This document shows, piece after piece, positions 9,289-20,485 of a DNA stretch of 39,016 nt. Both the position numbers and the translations under genes were made by a program. The stretch is taken from positions 1-39,016 of the forward strand of contig NW_006766928.1 of NCBI RefSeq assembly GCF_000275845.1, in the 5' to 3' direction. The DNA comes from Dichomitus squalens LYAD-421 SS1. Lineage: Eukaryota; Basidiomycota; Agaricomycetes; Polyporales; Polyporaceae. Each line of letters starts with the position of its first letter. The first letter of the stretch is position 1. The notes beneath the pieces are model-generated. The model saw nothing but the letters and a program-made list of their open reading frames with translations, was not told the origin of the DNA and ran no database searches.

Positions 9289-11479
9289 TCAATTGTTCTT
9301 ATGGTGGTGGTGTTTGCCCGGTGCGGCTGTCGAAGTCGCCGTAACCGTCGCAGCGTCCGTGGTCGCTGCAACCGTAGAAGCAGCCCCATCAGTTGAGGTC
9401 GCGTTGCCGCCCGTGGCCGCAGAGCCAGTCACGAGCGTGAGCAGCTTGTTGAAGTCGGGCGTGCCGAGCCCGGTCACGGCGTCCCAGCCCTCAACCGCGG
9501 GGAAACCGTCCGTGCCGCAGCCGGGGTTGCTACCGGACGTGATGTCGTTGAGCGCCGCGGCGCCGGACGAGTAGAGGAGTGGGTTGAGGAAGCCGAGGGG
9601 CGACTTGCCCTGGTTGAGGAGCTCATCGTTGAGGAGCGCAACGACGGACGCGAACGTAGGGGACGACGCGGACGTGCCGGACACGCCCTGGCCCTGGCCG
9701 CCGATGTCGACGACAAAGTTGACGCCCTGCGCGGAGACGTCTGGGAATGCACGGCCCTGGGGGTTGAAGAGACCCTGGTTCGTGGTGCCGAGCGTCTTAA
9801 GGTAGCCCGCAACGGCGTCGGCTTGGTAGTCGGGCTGCGCGAAGATGTTAGAGAAGCCGCCGGAGGAGAAATCGGCGGCGGTTTCCTTGATGCCCTGGGT
9901 GCTGCCAACAGACGTCAGGCTAGAGCAGCGAGGACTATCAGCGAACACAGTGCAGAGAAACGAGGTCGTAGCATAGCTCACAAAGGACAACCAGACGGAA
10001 AGGTGGGCTCAAAGGCTTGACCGTCACAGGCGTCGCTGGCCTGAGGACCAGAGACACCACCATCGCCGGAGGCGAACAGGATGGAGGTACCGCGCGCACC
10101 GAGTTGGCCATAGGCGTTGCAAAGGTTGCTGTAATGCGCAGCCGAACATGAGCACATGAATACGGGCTAAGGAGCAGGCGATGCCCTTACACAGCAAGGT
10201 CCTGCTCTTGCACAAAGCCGAGCTCGTTGAAGCCGAACGAAGTGGTGAGAACCAAAGGAGGGTTGTCTTCCGCGAGGAGGGAATTGATGATGTCGAGGAA
10301 ACCGGTCAGGTCGCCGTCCTGGTTCTGGTCACCAACGGAGATGAACGTCGTGGGGACGTTGGTAGCAACACCGACGGTGTATTGGATATCCAAGGTCTGA
10401 GAATGCTTGTTAGGTAGCGCAGAAAGTCGCTCAGGAGGTGTAACCTACAGCTTCCGTAGTGCCCGGGGAGCTCGTGTCGGCGTTGCCGCCGTCGACACTA
10501 ACGGCGTCGAAAGTGCCGTCTGTAGCGTCAGGCCGGAGAACCGACAAGAATTCCTGAAAGCGAGATCAATACTGTTGCTATAGGATGAACACTAGTCGTC
10601 CTCACGGTGAGGTCATCCTGGTTTGGGATCTCGCCACCGAAGCCGCTGACTCCAAGGCTGTTGCCAGCGGCGGATGCGGGAGTGGTCGGGATGTTGTACA
10701 GCTGCTGCAAGCATGAGGGAGTGATCTGAGTGTCGCAGGAGGCATCCACGGCACGCTTCGAACGGCTCCTCTTCGAGGCGCGGGGAAGGTCGACAGCCTT
10801 GAAGATAGGGCCGTTCTTCTTAGCGGGTTCAATGAACCTACACCACCGTTTCAGAAGTTGGAAAGGCATCAAGACATCAGGCGGGCTCACTGAGTGGTTG
10901 GGTAAACGAACGCCAGGTGACCCTTAAGCGTTTCAGGGACCGAGTAGGTGAGCGTCCTAATGGCAGTCTTGTTCGACGCATCGTGCGTGTACTCGTTGAA
11001 GTCGGCGCTTAGGAGGGCATTCGCCTTGCTCACGGGCACGTTGATGCTGAGCCAGTCGCCCGCGGGCGAGATAGCCTGAGCCGTGATGTTGTTGTTGCTC
11101 AACCACGTCTTCACCTTCTGGACACTCTCCGCCGACGGAGCAACCAGAGCCTCGACCTGATCAATCATTGAATTGCTACCCACGAATAGACACGATCATG
11201 AATGTAAGAACGCACCTCCGCCTTGGTAAGGTGATGGCCGTAGTTCTCGCTGGCGGGGTTGCTAACGTCGTAGAGCGCCTTCTCAAGGCCAGTAGCGTTG
11301 TTCTGAACAAGAGCAATACGCAGGTTCAGAGACTGTTCCTGGCTAGCCTTTCCTAGGTATGAGAAACCACGCGGGACGTCCTGGACGGCGCGCACGACAT
11401 GGCGACGCTCTTGGAGGGAGGGAGCGGCAAGGGCGAGAGAGAAAAGAGAGGAAAGAACGAGCAGACCGGCTGCAACCAT
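9289..11479 (-). CDS. Secreted S53 sedolisin-type peptidase (tripeptidyl-peptidase-like), 616 aa
   Basis: Seven exons: 11479..11216, 11156..10891, 10837..10606, 10553..10449, 10396..10191, 10128..9982, 9919..9289. They total 1851 nt with all phases closing. Residues 1-18 form a signal peptide (hydrophobic, ending LALA|AP). A pro-kumamolisin activation domain follows to about 175 (NYGHHLTKAEVEALVAP). A basic KRSRSKRA stretch near 205 probably marks maturation. The peptidase domain carries the family catalytic residues: Glu288 and Asp292 (EATLD), Asp380 of the oxyanion hole (ASGDGG) and Ser490 (SGTSAS). DITSG and GWDAVTGLGTPDF match the C-terminal calcium site. S53 enzymes act at acid pH outside the cell; tripeptidyl-peptidase versus endopeptidase activity cannot be decided here. 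The tail is Thr/Ala-rich and ends in a KHHHHKNN cluster. A TTAAATA element lies about 95 nt upstream of the ATG. Confidence 0.96.
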
Positions 11480-12691
11480 TTCGAATTGGTTAGTGAACGA
11501 AAGTGGAGAAAGGGAGGGAATCACGGGTGACCTGGAGGGGAAAAGGTGCGTTGTTCGCCCGGAGGCCAAGGATATTTAACGGAAGCAGGATTGCATCCTC
11601 CAACCGTCGTCAGGTTGCATCACCATATGATCGAGCAAAGCCTTCTGCGCTGGGTGGTCCGCGAGGCCGGCTCGAGGCGTTTTGTTTCTTAGGCACCGGC
11701 CTTGGCGAATGTTCCGCCGCCCCGGCTGTGCATTTTAGGCTGCACACATGCTCGTCAATCTGGAGGCGGATAGGTTTGGCGCGCAATAGAGTATGCCTCT
11801 GCAAGAGCAGACATCCTCTCGAGCACCTACCTATCTCGTTGATACGAGGATCATAAATCGCTTGGTTTGATGGATTTGCAAGATGCCTCAGAGATGATGG
11901 TCTGTTTGGCTTGTAGGGCGGAGGCGCGTGGGAGCGATTCCGAGATGCCGGAAGAAACTGAAAGCGCCCGAGCGTGCACGACTGCGGAGGCACTTGGCAT
12001 CTGTCGCTCGTCTGATGATCGTGATCTGCCAGCGGCCCATAAGTACGAATGTCGAGATTTGTGCTCGAGCAAATATTACCGTCGTCATGCTGCAGGCGAA
12101 CCAATATGGTCATCTGTGGACCGTCAGAATCAGAGCGGATACAGCAGCAACTTCCACCCCGTAGATCGGCCCCGCGCTTTGACCGACGTTGGTGAAGGAA
12201 ATAGCTCGTGTCACGAGAACTATCGCTGTGCTTCCGGCCCGTGTGTCATTACATGAAATGTCTCACCACAATTACTTGACTGCCCATACTGGTATTTGCA
12301 GTGAACTTGAGAAGTTTACGCGCAATGCCTGCGACGCTGCATGACTTCACTGTCGTTATTAGGAATGGTTGGAGGATCAGGGGTGTCAGCATCGCATTGT
12401 TCAGTTTGCTCTGCTCACTCACCTCAGCGTCGGGTCGCAAACGACCCCGACGACAACCCTTTTGAGTCGGTGGCACCGCATCGCGCCCCCCGGACGCAAC
12501 CGCTGTTTCTCAACGGCACACAACCCCACGAAGGGGAGAGCGGGAGAAGGTCACCGTTGATTTCCAATCCAGTACTCAACAATGGGCTAAAATACAGCAA
12601 GTCGCTCTGACCAAAATCCGATCCGTCATAGATGTCGTCCGCTCCGCGATCCAAGAACTAAATACCAGAGCAAGCAACGGTTCCCTACCGT
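11480..12691. other. Intergenic between the two S53 genes
   Basis: Holds the promoter of the first S53 gene at its left end and the 3' flank of the second at its right end. Overlapping reading frames up to 167 codons occur on both strands, but none has a domain or a splice pattern. I see no gene. Confidence 0.5.
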
Positions 12692-15183
12692 CTACTGCGC
12701 CGCCTGCTGCTCCTGCTGCTGCTCCTTCGCCCCCTGCTGCTTGGCCGCCTGAGCGCCCTTGTGGTGCTTCTTGCCCTTACCGGTCCCCGCGGCAGCGGTA
12801 CCAGTAGCAGCGGCGCTGTCGGTCGCAGTGGCGTCGGAGCTGTCAGTCGCAGTTGCGGTCGCGCCCGCGGTGTCTGTGGAGCCCGCACCAGTGCTGTCGG
12901 TCGCGGTCGCGACAGAGGTGTCGGTCGCAGTCGCTACGGAGGAATCCGTCGCGGTCGCAACAGAGGTGTCAGTGGCGACGGAGGTGTCGGTCGACGCAGA
13001 GCCACTGTCGGTGGCTGTTGCGGTGCTGTTGCCCGACGCGCTGTTGTCCCCGGTATCGGTGCTGTTGTCAGAGCCCGATGCAGCGCTCCCGGTGACGAGC
13101 GTGAGGAGCTTGCTGAAGTCGGGCGTGCCGAGACCAGTAACGGCGTCCCAGCCCTCGACCGCAGGGAAGCCCTGGGTGCCGCAGCCGGGGTTGCTGCCGG
13201 ACGTGATGTCGTTGAGCGCCGCGGCGCCCTGCGAGTAGAGGAGCGGGTTGAGGAAGCCGAGCGGGGCCTGGCCAGCGTTCAGGCGCGCGTCGTTGAGGAG
13301 CGCGACGACAGAGGCGAAGGTGGGGGAGGAGGCGGACGTGCCGTCGACGCCCTGGAACTGGCCGCCAACGTTGATCGCGAATTGCACGCCCTGGGTGGCG
13401 ACGTCGGGGAACGCGCGGCCGGAGGCGTTGAAGAGGCCCTGGTTCGTGTTGCCGAGCGCCTTGAGGTAACCTGCTACGGCGTCGGCCTGGTAGGAGGGCT
13501 GCGCGAAGATGTTCGAGAAGCCACCGGAAGTGAAGGGCGCCGCGGTCTCGGGGCTGTTGCCCTGGGTGCTACCAACGGAGGTCAAGCTGGGCGGCGAATA
13601 GGATTGTAAGCATCTTGTCGGTATTGGTACCAGTTATTCAACTCACTAAGGGCAGCCAGAGGGGAAGGTGGGCGAGAACGCCTGGCCATCGCAGTCGTTA
13701 TTGGCCTGGGGACCAGATACACCACCGTCGCCAGACGCGAAGAGGACAGACGTGCCACGGGCACCGAGCTGGGCGTAGGCATTGCACAGGGTCCTGTACA
13801 GAGCGTGGCAACCGTCAGCTTTGCGCACCGACTCGCCAACAAACTCAAACCCAAACTCGATCACTTACTGAGCGAGGTCCGGCGCCTGCTCCGCGAAGGG
13901 CGCCTCATCGAAGCCAAACGAGGTCGTGAGAACGAGCGGCGGGTTGTCCTGCTTAAGGAGGGTGTTGATGATGTCGAGGAAGCCGCCGAGGTCGCCATCC
14001 TGGTTCTGGTCGCCGACCGAGATGAAGGTGGTAGGGACGTTCGTCGCCACGCCGACGGTGTACTGAATGTCAAGGCTCTGCAGATTTGCAAAGAGAGCGC
14101 GTTTCGAGTTGCGAATGGCGAAACAATGATCAATAAGACACGTCAAGGATAGAAGTGATCTGCCATGTGCGACGTACCGCCTCGGTTGTACCCTGACCAT
14201 CATCGCTACCACCATCGACATCCTGAACAGCGAACGTGCCGTTGGTGATGTCAGGACGAACTTGGGCAAGGAATTGCTGTGTGAGCGCGTGTATCAGTAC
14301 CTTGAAAAGAGTGTGGTAACAAAATGCAAACTGTCACGAACCGTAAGATCATCAGGGTTCGCAACCTCGCCGCCGAAGCCACTAACTCCCAAGCTGTTGC
14401 CCGAGGCGGTCGCAGGCGTCGCGGGAATGTTGTAGATCGCCTGCAAGCATGCCGGCGTGATCACCTGAGCACACTCGGAGGGGATGTCCGCGCGCCGAGA
14501 GCGAGAGCGCTTGGAAACGGCAGCTGGGGGTTGAATGGCCTTCACCTGGACCTTGTTGTTCGCAGGGGGGATGAACTGCGTCGTCGGGTAGATGAACGCG
14601 ACGTGGTCGTGGACGTCATCGGGGAGCGAGTACGCGAGCGTGCGGACCACGGTCGTGTTCGAGGCCTCGTGAACGTACGAGGTGAAGTTCGCGTTCAGGA
14701 GGGCGTTCGCTTGCTCAGCGGGGATCTGGATCTCCACCATATCCCCGGACGCGGACGTCGTCGTGGGCGTGATACCATTCTTACTGAGCCAAGTCTTGAC
14801 GGCGTTCGAGCTCTCCGCAGAAGGAGCAACGAGCTGCTCGACCTGTCGGCGCGAGGCATACCGTTAGCGTGAGAATGGGCGCTCAATTCAATCATGATCG
14901 AAGAACATACCTCTGCCTTGGAGAGATGGTTGCCGTAGTTCTCGGACGTCGGGTCACTGACGTCCAGGAGGGATTGGTGAAGACCGGAGACATTTGACTG
15001 GGGCAGAGCAATCGTTAACCGGAGCATGCCAGGCGGGAGGAGCGGGAAGCCGTTGCCCTTGTTGAAGCCGAAGGGAACAGCCTCACGCTTGTCGCGGACG
15101 ACAAAACGAGAGTGCGTCGCACTGGGCCGGCCCAGCGCGAGCGTAATGAGGGCAGAAAGAGCGAGCAGACCTGCTGCAACCAT
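12692..15183 (-). CDS. Secreted S53 sedolisin-type peptidase with long Thr/Ser/Ala tail, 707 aa
   Basis: Six exons: 15183..14911, 14842..14342, 14276..14178, 14077..13869, 13793..13647, 13586..12692. They total 2124 nt with all phases closing. It has the same start (MVAAGLL, signal peptide ending LALG) and domain order as its neighbour. Catalytic set: Glu290 and Asp294 (EASLD), Asp383 (ASGDGG), Ser494 (DGTSAS). A KRSRSRR stretch precedes the mature enzyme. Exon 2 corresponds to exons 2 plus 3 of the 616-aa copy, so one intron was gained there or lost here. Other introns are in matching places, and the 147-nt exon has the same size in both. The long C-terminal extension repeats VATATD(S/T)S-like units and ends in a Gln/Lys/His-rich segment (KKHHKG...EQQQEQQ). 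It is probably a flexible, O-glycosylated tail, which is an inference. A TTTAAAAT element lies about 95 nt upstream of the ATG. Confidence 0.96.
12817..12994 (-). repeat. Coding repeat in the S53 tail, about 8-residue units
   Basis: Imperfect tandem units coding for VATATDSS, VATATDTS and similar in the C-terminal extension of the 707-aa peptidase. The unit is about 24 nt, with 12- and 18-nt variants. Such repeats readily change copy number. The opposite strand is also open across this stretch because of the repeat's composition. Confidence 0.75.
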
Positions 15184-16195
15184 TTTGATGAAGAGTACTA
15201 GGAAGGTGAACTGGAAAACGAAAGAAAACGGTGACCTTGGGAGAACAGGTGAGGTGCTAATGCGTCGAGAGCCCCATTTTAAAGGCACCTCGAGGGCGCT
15301 CGAAGAACTGATGTACTCGCCGGACCCTCGATCCCCTGTAGCGAGCACGGGTTTGCGGTGCAGCCTCGTCGTCAAGCCCTCAAAATTAGAGTCGTCAGTC
15401 ATCCCGGTAGATGATCAAGCGAAGGCGTACCGTGGGCTATTTTTAGACCCCAGTCGACAGCGCACCATGCAAATCCTGCGGTTTACGACACTGCCGCTCC
15501 ACAACATCAGTTGCCTTGCTTTGCGACGGCGATGAGAGGCGAGACGAAGCGGCGGCCGAGTTCCCCAGCTTGCCGCATTGACCGTGATGTACTGCGCTGA
15601 AGTCAGCTAGAGATGGCGACTTGGAGGCCGCACAGAATGGAGTACAGATCATGCCACGCCGTAGCTGGTCGGTGCCGGTATGCAGCTTCTCAGGGTTACC
15701 ATCGTGGACGGACAGGCACTTACATTCATAGCCCAGAGCCGTGCACAGATGACAGATGGAAGCAGTGATATCAGGATACCCGCCTTGTTGAAATGAATGG
15801 TTCTACCACCAGTCTGTGAGGCATATGCGCATGAGTGGCACCGCATGTGAACGGAAATGTAATACCCAGGTTCGCATCCCCGTCTATGTATATCTGGGTT
15901 GGATACTCTGCTGTTCAAGTTCCCGCCTTTGCGCAGTATGAAACGCTGCAGGATCGAACGACAGACTTACGGTGCATGCTCCCATCCTCGTCCACAGCTA
16001 ACGTGTTGTCCACATGTTGTGTACTTCAGAGAACTGACAAATGACCACTCGGATGCGATAGACATGCCCGTGAGGTATGGATTATGAGGCGATAGGTTCT
16101 GCGTCAGGGCCATAACTTCAAGGTGAACTTGAAGGCATGGAAAGCCGACTGAGGTTCAGTTATATCCATACTCTTTTTTGGCCCCCTTCAAGAAA
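15184..16195. other. Intergenic between S53 gene and tRNA
   Basis: Contains the promoter of the 707-aa S53 gene. The rest shows only short unsupported frames. Confidence 0.5.
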
Positions 16196-16267
16196 GGGCT
16201 TATAGCTCAGTGGTAGAGCATACGATTGCAGATCGTGTGGTCCCGTGTTCGAACCACGGTGGGCCCT
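16196..16267 (+). tRNA. tRNA-Cys: tRNA-Cys (anticodon GCA), no intron
   Basis: All four stems fold. The acceptor stem is GGGCTTA with TGGGCCC (two G-U pairs). The D-arm is GCTC/GAGC around AGTGGTA. The anticodon stem is TACGA/TCGTG with loop TTGCAGA, anticodon GCA. The T-arm is CCGTG/CACGG with loop TTCGAAC. The discriminator base is T. Length 72 nt without encoded CCA, as expected for a eukaryotic nuclear tRNA. A TTTT run at 16271..16274 can end RNA polymerase III transcription. The internal A box (TAGCTCAGTGG) and B box (GTTCGAACCAC) are intact. Confidence 0.97.
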
Positions 16268-16578
16268 CACTTTTGACTCAAAGGCTGTCCAAGGGAGAAG
16301 TGTCCTCGATATGACACTTTTTTTTATCGAGTGGTGCCGCCTGAGGATGCAGCTGACATTGGTTGACCGAGAGGAGTAGGGTGAGACACCCTATGGCTAT
16401 ACTGTCTGCGAAATGAGTTCTCAGATTCCTGAAGCATAATTTAGCTGCAGCGCGCTCGCTTGCCCGGATCTTGGGGGATGGTAGGGTTAGGGGCGCAGGC
16501 ACATACACTGAAGCAGGCGTCTAAAGGTACTTTGTAGATCGTCGTTCAAGGCCATCACCACGACTCCTCAAGTTCACT
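16268..16578. other. Spacer between tRNA and F-box gene
   Basis: Contains the pol III terminator at its start and a second T8 run near 16316. The promoter of the following gene must be here, but no clear TATA box is seen. Confidence 0.5.
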
Positions 16579-19322
16579 ATGGAGCCTCCAAGAAAACGCT
16601 CGAGGTCATCAGAACCCGTCTCCACATCAAATGAGACGCAAACGAGTGACACAGGGCACCCACGCTGCTATCTGACCCGCATGCCACTCGAATTGCTCGC
16701 CGAGATACTATCCTACACCCTATCGCCCCGCGATATCCTCGCTCTTGCGCGGACAAGTAGGCATTTCTGCACTGTGCTCGTTAACAACAAATCTACGGAG
16801 TTCATCTGGCGCCAGGCGCGCGCGAGGGCAGTCCCGACTCAGATCCCCGACTTCACCCCTAACTTCACCGAGGCGTCTTACGCCTCTTTCTTGTTCGACA
16901 GCAAGCACTGCGAGGTAATCCTGATGTAGAGCAACATCACTCGCAGAGTCATGGCTTTTGACCCGTAGTTTCCAGATTTGCAAAAAGAAGACACGCGAAA
17001 TGTATCATTCCTTCGCTCTCCGTGCCGTCGTCTGTGACAAGGTGCGCCCTCAGGCCTTTCTCTGTGGCTGATCTCATCCACCAACTACCATGCGATAAGC
17101 CGAACTGCCGCGAATTGTGGAGGCGGGTTATAGGCGTTGACCTCCCCCTATCTTATGTTGATCACGTATAACAGATCGAGGGTACTCCTCCAGATAACCC
17201 CAGAAGACGAGGTCAAATATCCCGAGTTTCTGCACTGGATACCTCGCTTGGAGCGCACAGAAGGTAGGTCTCTCTTCATCTTCAGAAAGAGAGCAGGCTC
17301 CCTGCATCAGATGCCTCCGGTGGCAACGAGCTGCTCCAGAGACCCGCCAGGATGGTATCGCGATGTATGATGTCCGTCGTTCAAGGCGAACGAGTGCTAC
17401 GAACGCGCGTCTTGGTCTGACTGGAGTCGTACAGTGCACCTTGCCAGATATGAGCTGTTCGCTACCCAGTGTCATCGGGGGCTGTGTGATCCAGGTCCGT
17501 CACCATCGGACCGGCCAGGTCTCATGTGCATGGTCGGAAACTCAGCATCCCCCCTGGGCCTTCAGTTGCTCCTTACCTTGCTTGACGTGATAGTAGGGCG
17601 GAACAATCTGACTGTCCGATACAGAGCCCTATGGCAAAAAGATCTACGTGCGGAAATCTGACTGGCAACAAGCAATCAACGAGCACAAGAAGATCCACAT
17701 CCTCGGCGGCCCCGCACTTCAGGCGTACGTCACGGAGAAGCAGGCGTTGGCGGACGCTCTCCCTGCCAAGCTTGAGGTGAGTGTCCTCGCATAGCCAACC
17801 TGTCTTCGCAGACTAATCCGAGGGAGCGGCCAGTTCAGCAAGGCGTTGGCGACATGGGGCATGCTCTACGAGATCATACGGGTGGAGACCCTGCAGAGAA
17901 ACGACAAGACGTGAGCCCTGCGTCCATGAGTCCTCACACGGTCGCTCAGACCGCGTTCGCTTAGGGCTATAGCTTTAGCAAAGCGGCTCCAGTGCGAGAT
18001 CCGTGACCTGCTCCATACGCCGTCCTACAGTGCCATCCACAACGCCAGGAATCGCAACCTTGAGCTCGTGACTCCTCAAGGTGAGTGCTTCCTATCTCTC
18101 CAGGGCCCAGTATACATCCCGGTATCTTATTACACGCATGATACAGACATTGGCGAAGTGAAGGACCTGATCAAAGGGGAGATGGAGGCTCACAAAGAGC
18201 GCGAGGCACATCGGAAGGAAGAGCGCGCTCTGCAGGGGCGGCTCGAGGAAGTCCAAACCACGTGGAACGACCTCAGGGCCAGCTCGGCGACGAAGGAGTT
18301 GACCAAAGGAGCTATCCCTAACGTGAACGAGTTCCGCAAGCTCTCCGTCGTTAAGATCTACCAAAAGTCCGGGATCGGGAAGGAGCGCAGTCTTGGCGAT
18401 CCGTTCGTCGCTTCTGTGCTGGCGGAGAACCTGGACCAGTGGCGGGACGCTGCGCGGGCAGGCCTCGCCGCTGTGCTCGGTTTTCCCGGATGGAAGAACC
18501 TGAGCAAGAAGAAGCTGCACCCTGTAGATCGCCTCACGGCTAGATTCCGATGCCAAAGGTGCGATAAGGTTGCAAGCGACAACAAGGTCTGTCTCCCAAG
18601 TCTCCTAAACTTCGCCGTCGATTGACCAAATCGATTCGTTCTGTAGATCGTTCTCGATGATGGAGGGATGGACTTCGCGGAGGCATGCAGGCACGTTTGC
18701 GACCATGTAAAGAAGAGGAAACGGAACAAGGAAAAGTGGAGCGCGGAGCGGTTCGTCCCAGATCAGCGCGTGAGCATTTCGCTTCTATTGCAAAGAGACG
18801 GCCTCGGAGCGTTCGCTCACTGATCTTTGCCTCGAAGGCTGTCGATGCGATCTGGCAAGTGCTCTCCCTGTGCGGTGCTACGTCGGAAGACGTCGATTCT
18901 ATTCGCTTAGCCGAAGAAGTCGGAGATCGCATTCAGTGTCAGTCCTGCTCGTGCGTCATGGACGTGCGGAGCGTTGTAAGTGAGTCGTCCCGAGTTACCG
19001 GTTGTCATCGCTGAAAGCTTGCTCGCAGGCTCGGCACTGCAAGCGTCACGTCGACTGCAGCTTCGCACTGCTTCCCGTCGAATTGTCGCCGACTCGGCCG
19101 ATAGAACACGGACTAACGCGAAAGCTGATGCGACCAATCTCGGAGGCTGCTGGGGCAAGAGATCTAAAGCTGTACGGCTGCAGGCATTGCGCGCGAGCTG
19201 CTACCGAGGCCGTCACCGACAACAAGCAGTCGCGCAAGGTGTTCAGCTTCAACGGGCTGAGATCCCACCTCAAGGAGAAGTATGCCTTCTACGCTCTCTT
19301 TGTCTCCGACGTTGCGTGCTGA
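16579..19322 (+). CDS. F-box protein with Cys/His-rich modules, multi-exon
   Basis: Exon 1 (16579..16914) encodes a basic, Ser-rich start and an F-box (MPLELLAEILSYTLSPRDILALARTSRHF...FIWRQ), the Skp1-binding motif of SCF ubiquitin ligases. Exon 2 (16976..17041) continues with HCEICKKKTREMY, a CxxC module. Exons between about 17100 and 18076 are visible only in part (for example KKIYVRKSDW ending at the donor at 17777) and their borders are uncertain. The later exons are clear and keep frame: 18147..18586, 18647..18769, 18838..18975, 19029..19322. The first of these has a charged coiled-coil-like segment (KGEMEAHKEREAHRKEER) and CQRC. The following ones have CRHVCDH, CQSCSC, HCKRH and CRHC. 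The repeated Cys/His pairs suggest zinc binding. The stop is the TGA at 19320, unless a last intron (donor at 19311) is used. Substrate unknown. Confidence 0.82.
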
Positions 19323-20485
19323 TGCGCCGCCGGTCTATGTAGACACTCTATCCTACGGGTAGCGGATGAGGATTTCTTCCGCCAGAAGGACACCGCCGCC
19401 ACAGACGCTAGTGCCATCAGTAACGATGCTTGATGTTCACAACCTCGCTGTCAACCCCGCATTTCCCCGCCCTGACGACCCCAATTCCACGGCAGCCGTA
19501 GCTCATTGCTTGTTGTGTGCTAACTTGAGCATATCGTGTCCCCCAGCTTGAAGTTGCTTGGAGCTATTTTCGCGAACAGTTGGCCCTGGACGGGGCTACA
19601 TATATAATGCTGCTTGATTTCTATGTTTGCATTTACGGTCTCGTCATCTTAACCCCGGTTAGCGCCCGCTGAAGCCTTGTCGTAAGGCCTTTGTACCGAT
19701 TTTAGATAGTTACCTACTACTCATCTTCGACGGAGATCCGCAAAGTTTCCCAACTACAATCATCTTGTTATCCGAAGTCAGCTCCACGCCCAAGAGACTG
19801 CTTCGCTCGCTTCCATCATGCGTTCGCCTCGTCACGCGTCCAGCTATCTGAGGTCCGCATCAATCTTCGATGTTGCCGTCTCAGAGGTGGCGCATGGTCG
19901 ACGACGGGCCTATGGGGTGCGGAAGTCGTCCAGCGGGTATCGTCGAAGTCTTCTACGTCCTCATCGGCTATTCACCGAGGAACCAGGTCGTCCGAGGGTA
20001 CACAAATAGGTCGCATTGAATGTAATGCGGAGACAGGAACACCATCCTCTCCACGGCCGGGCCACAGATAGCAGGGGCCCGACGCTTGCTGTAAAGGTCC
20101 GAGTGACACTCCTTTCCAACATCAGAATGCAATCATACGCTCGCTTCCTATCATGTGAGCAAGCGCATGGACCCTCACCTTCTGTGTGGCGGACTCTGAC
20201 CATTGCTCAGATCGCAGGCATCGAAAATAAGTGGTCACTGGACAGGCACCCTGCCTCAAACGCGCTCTGGAGGTGAAGCGATGTTGACGGAGGTTGTCAG
20301 GTCGAGCCGACTATGACCTCGTTGCCGCGTGCGCCTGGGCACATCGGCCAGGCTCTACATGAGAGACACGGAAGCCGATGACGGTTCCCCGCCGTATATA
20401 AGATCACGCCCACACGCGCGTTCAGCGGCCTCCTGTCGCGTCCTCTCCCCTTCTTCGTGGATTTGCCGCCTACCGGAAGGTCGCC
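19323..20485. other. Intergenic
   Basis: No supported gene in this 1.16 kb. The right end contains the promoter of the GH47 gene. Confidence 0.5.
20395..20401 (+). promoter_or_regulatory. TATA box of the GH47 gene
   Basis: TATATAA lies 85 nt upstream of the ATG at 20486. This is the usual distance for a fungal TATA promoter with a 40 to 60 nt leader. Confidence 0.6.

Noticed and set aside
11610..12113. 167-codon minus-strand frame between the S53 genes
   Set aside because: Low-complexity Pro/Arg/Ser composition, overlaps open frames on the other strand, no domain.
12759..13609. Long plus-strand open frames (159 and 282 codons) over the second S53 gene
   Set aside because: They are antisense shadows of the GC-rich, repeat-coding last exon. 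The minus strand has the catalytic motifs and the splice sites.
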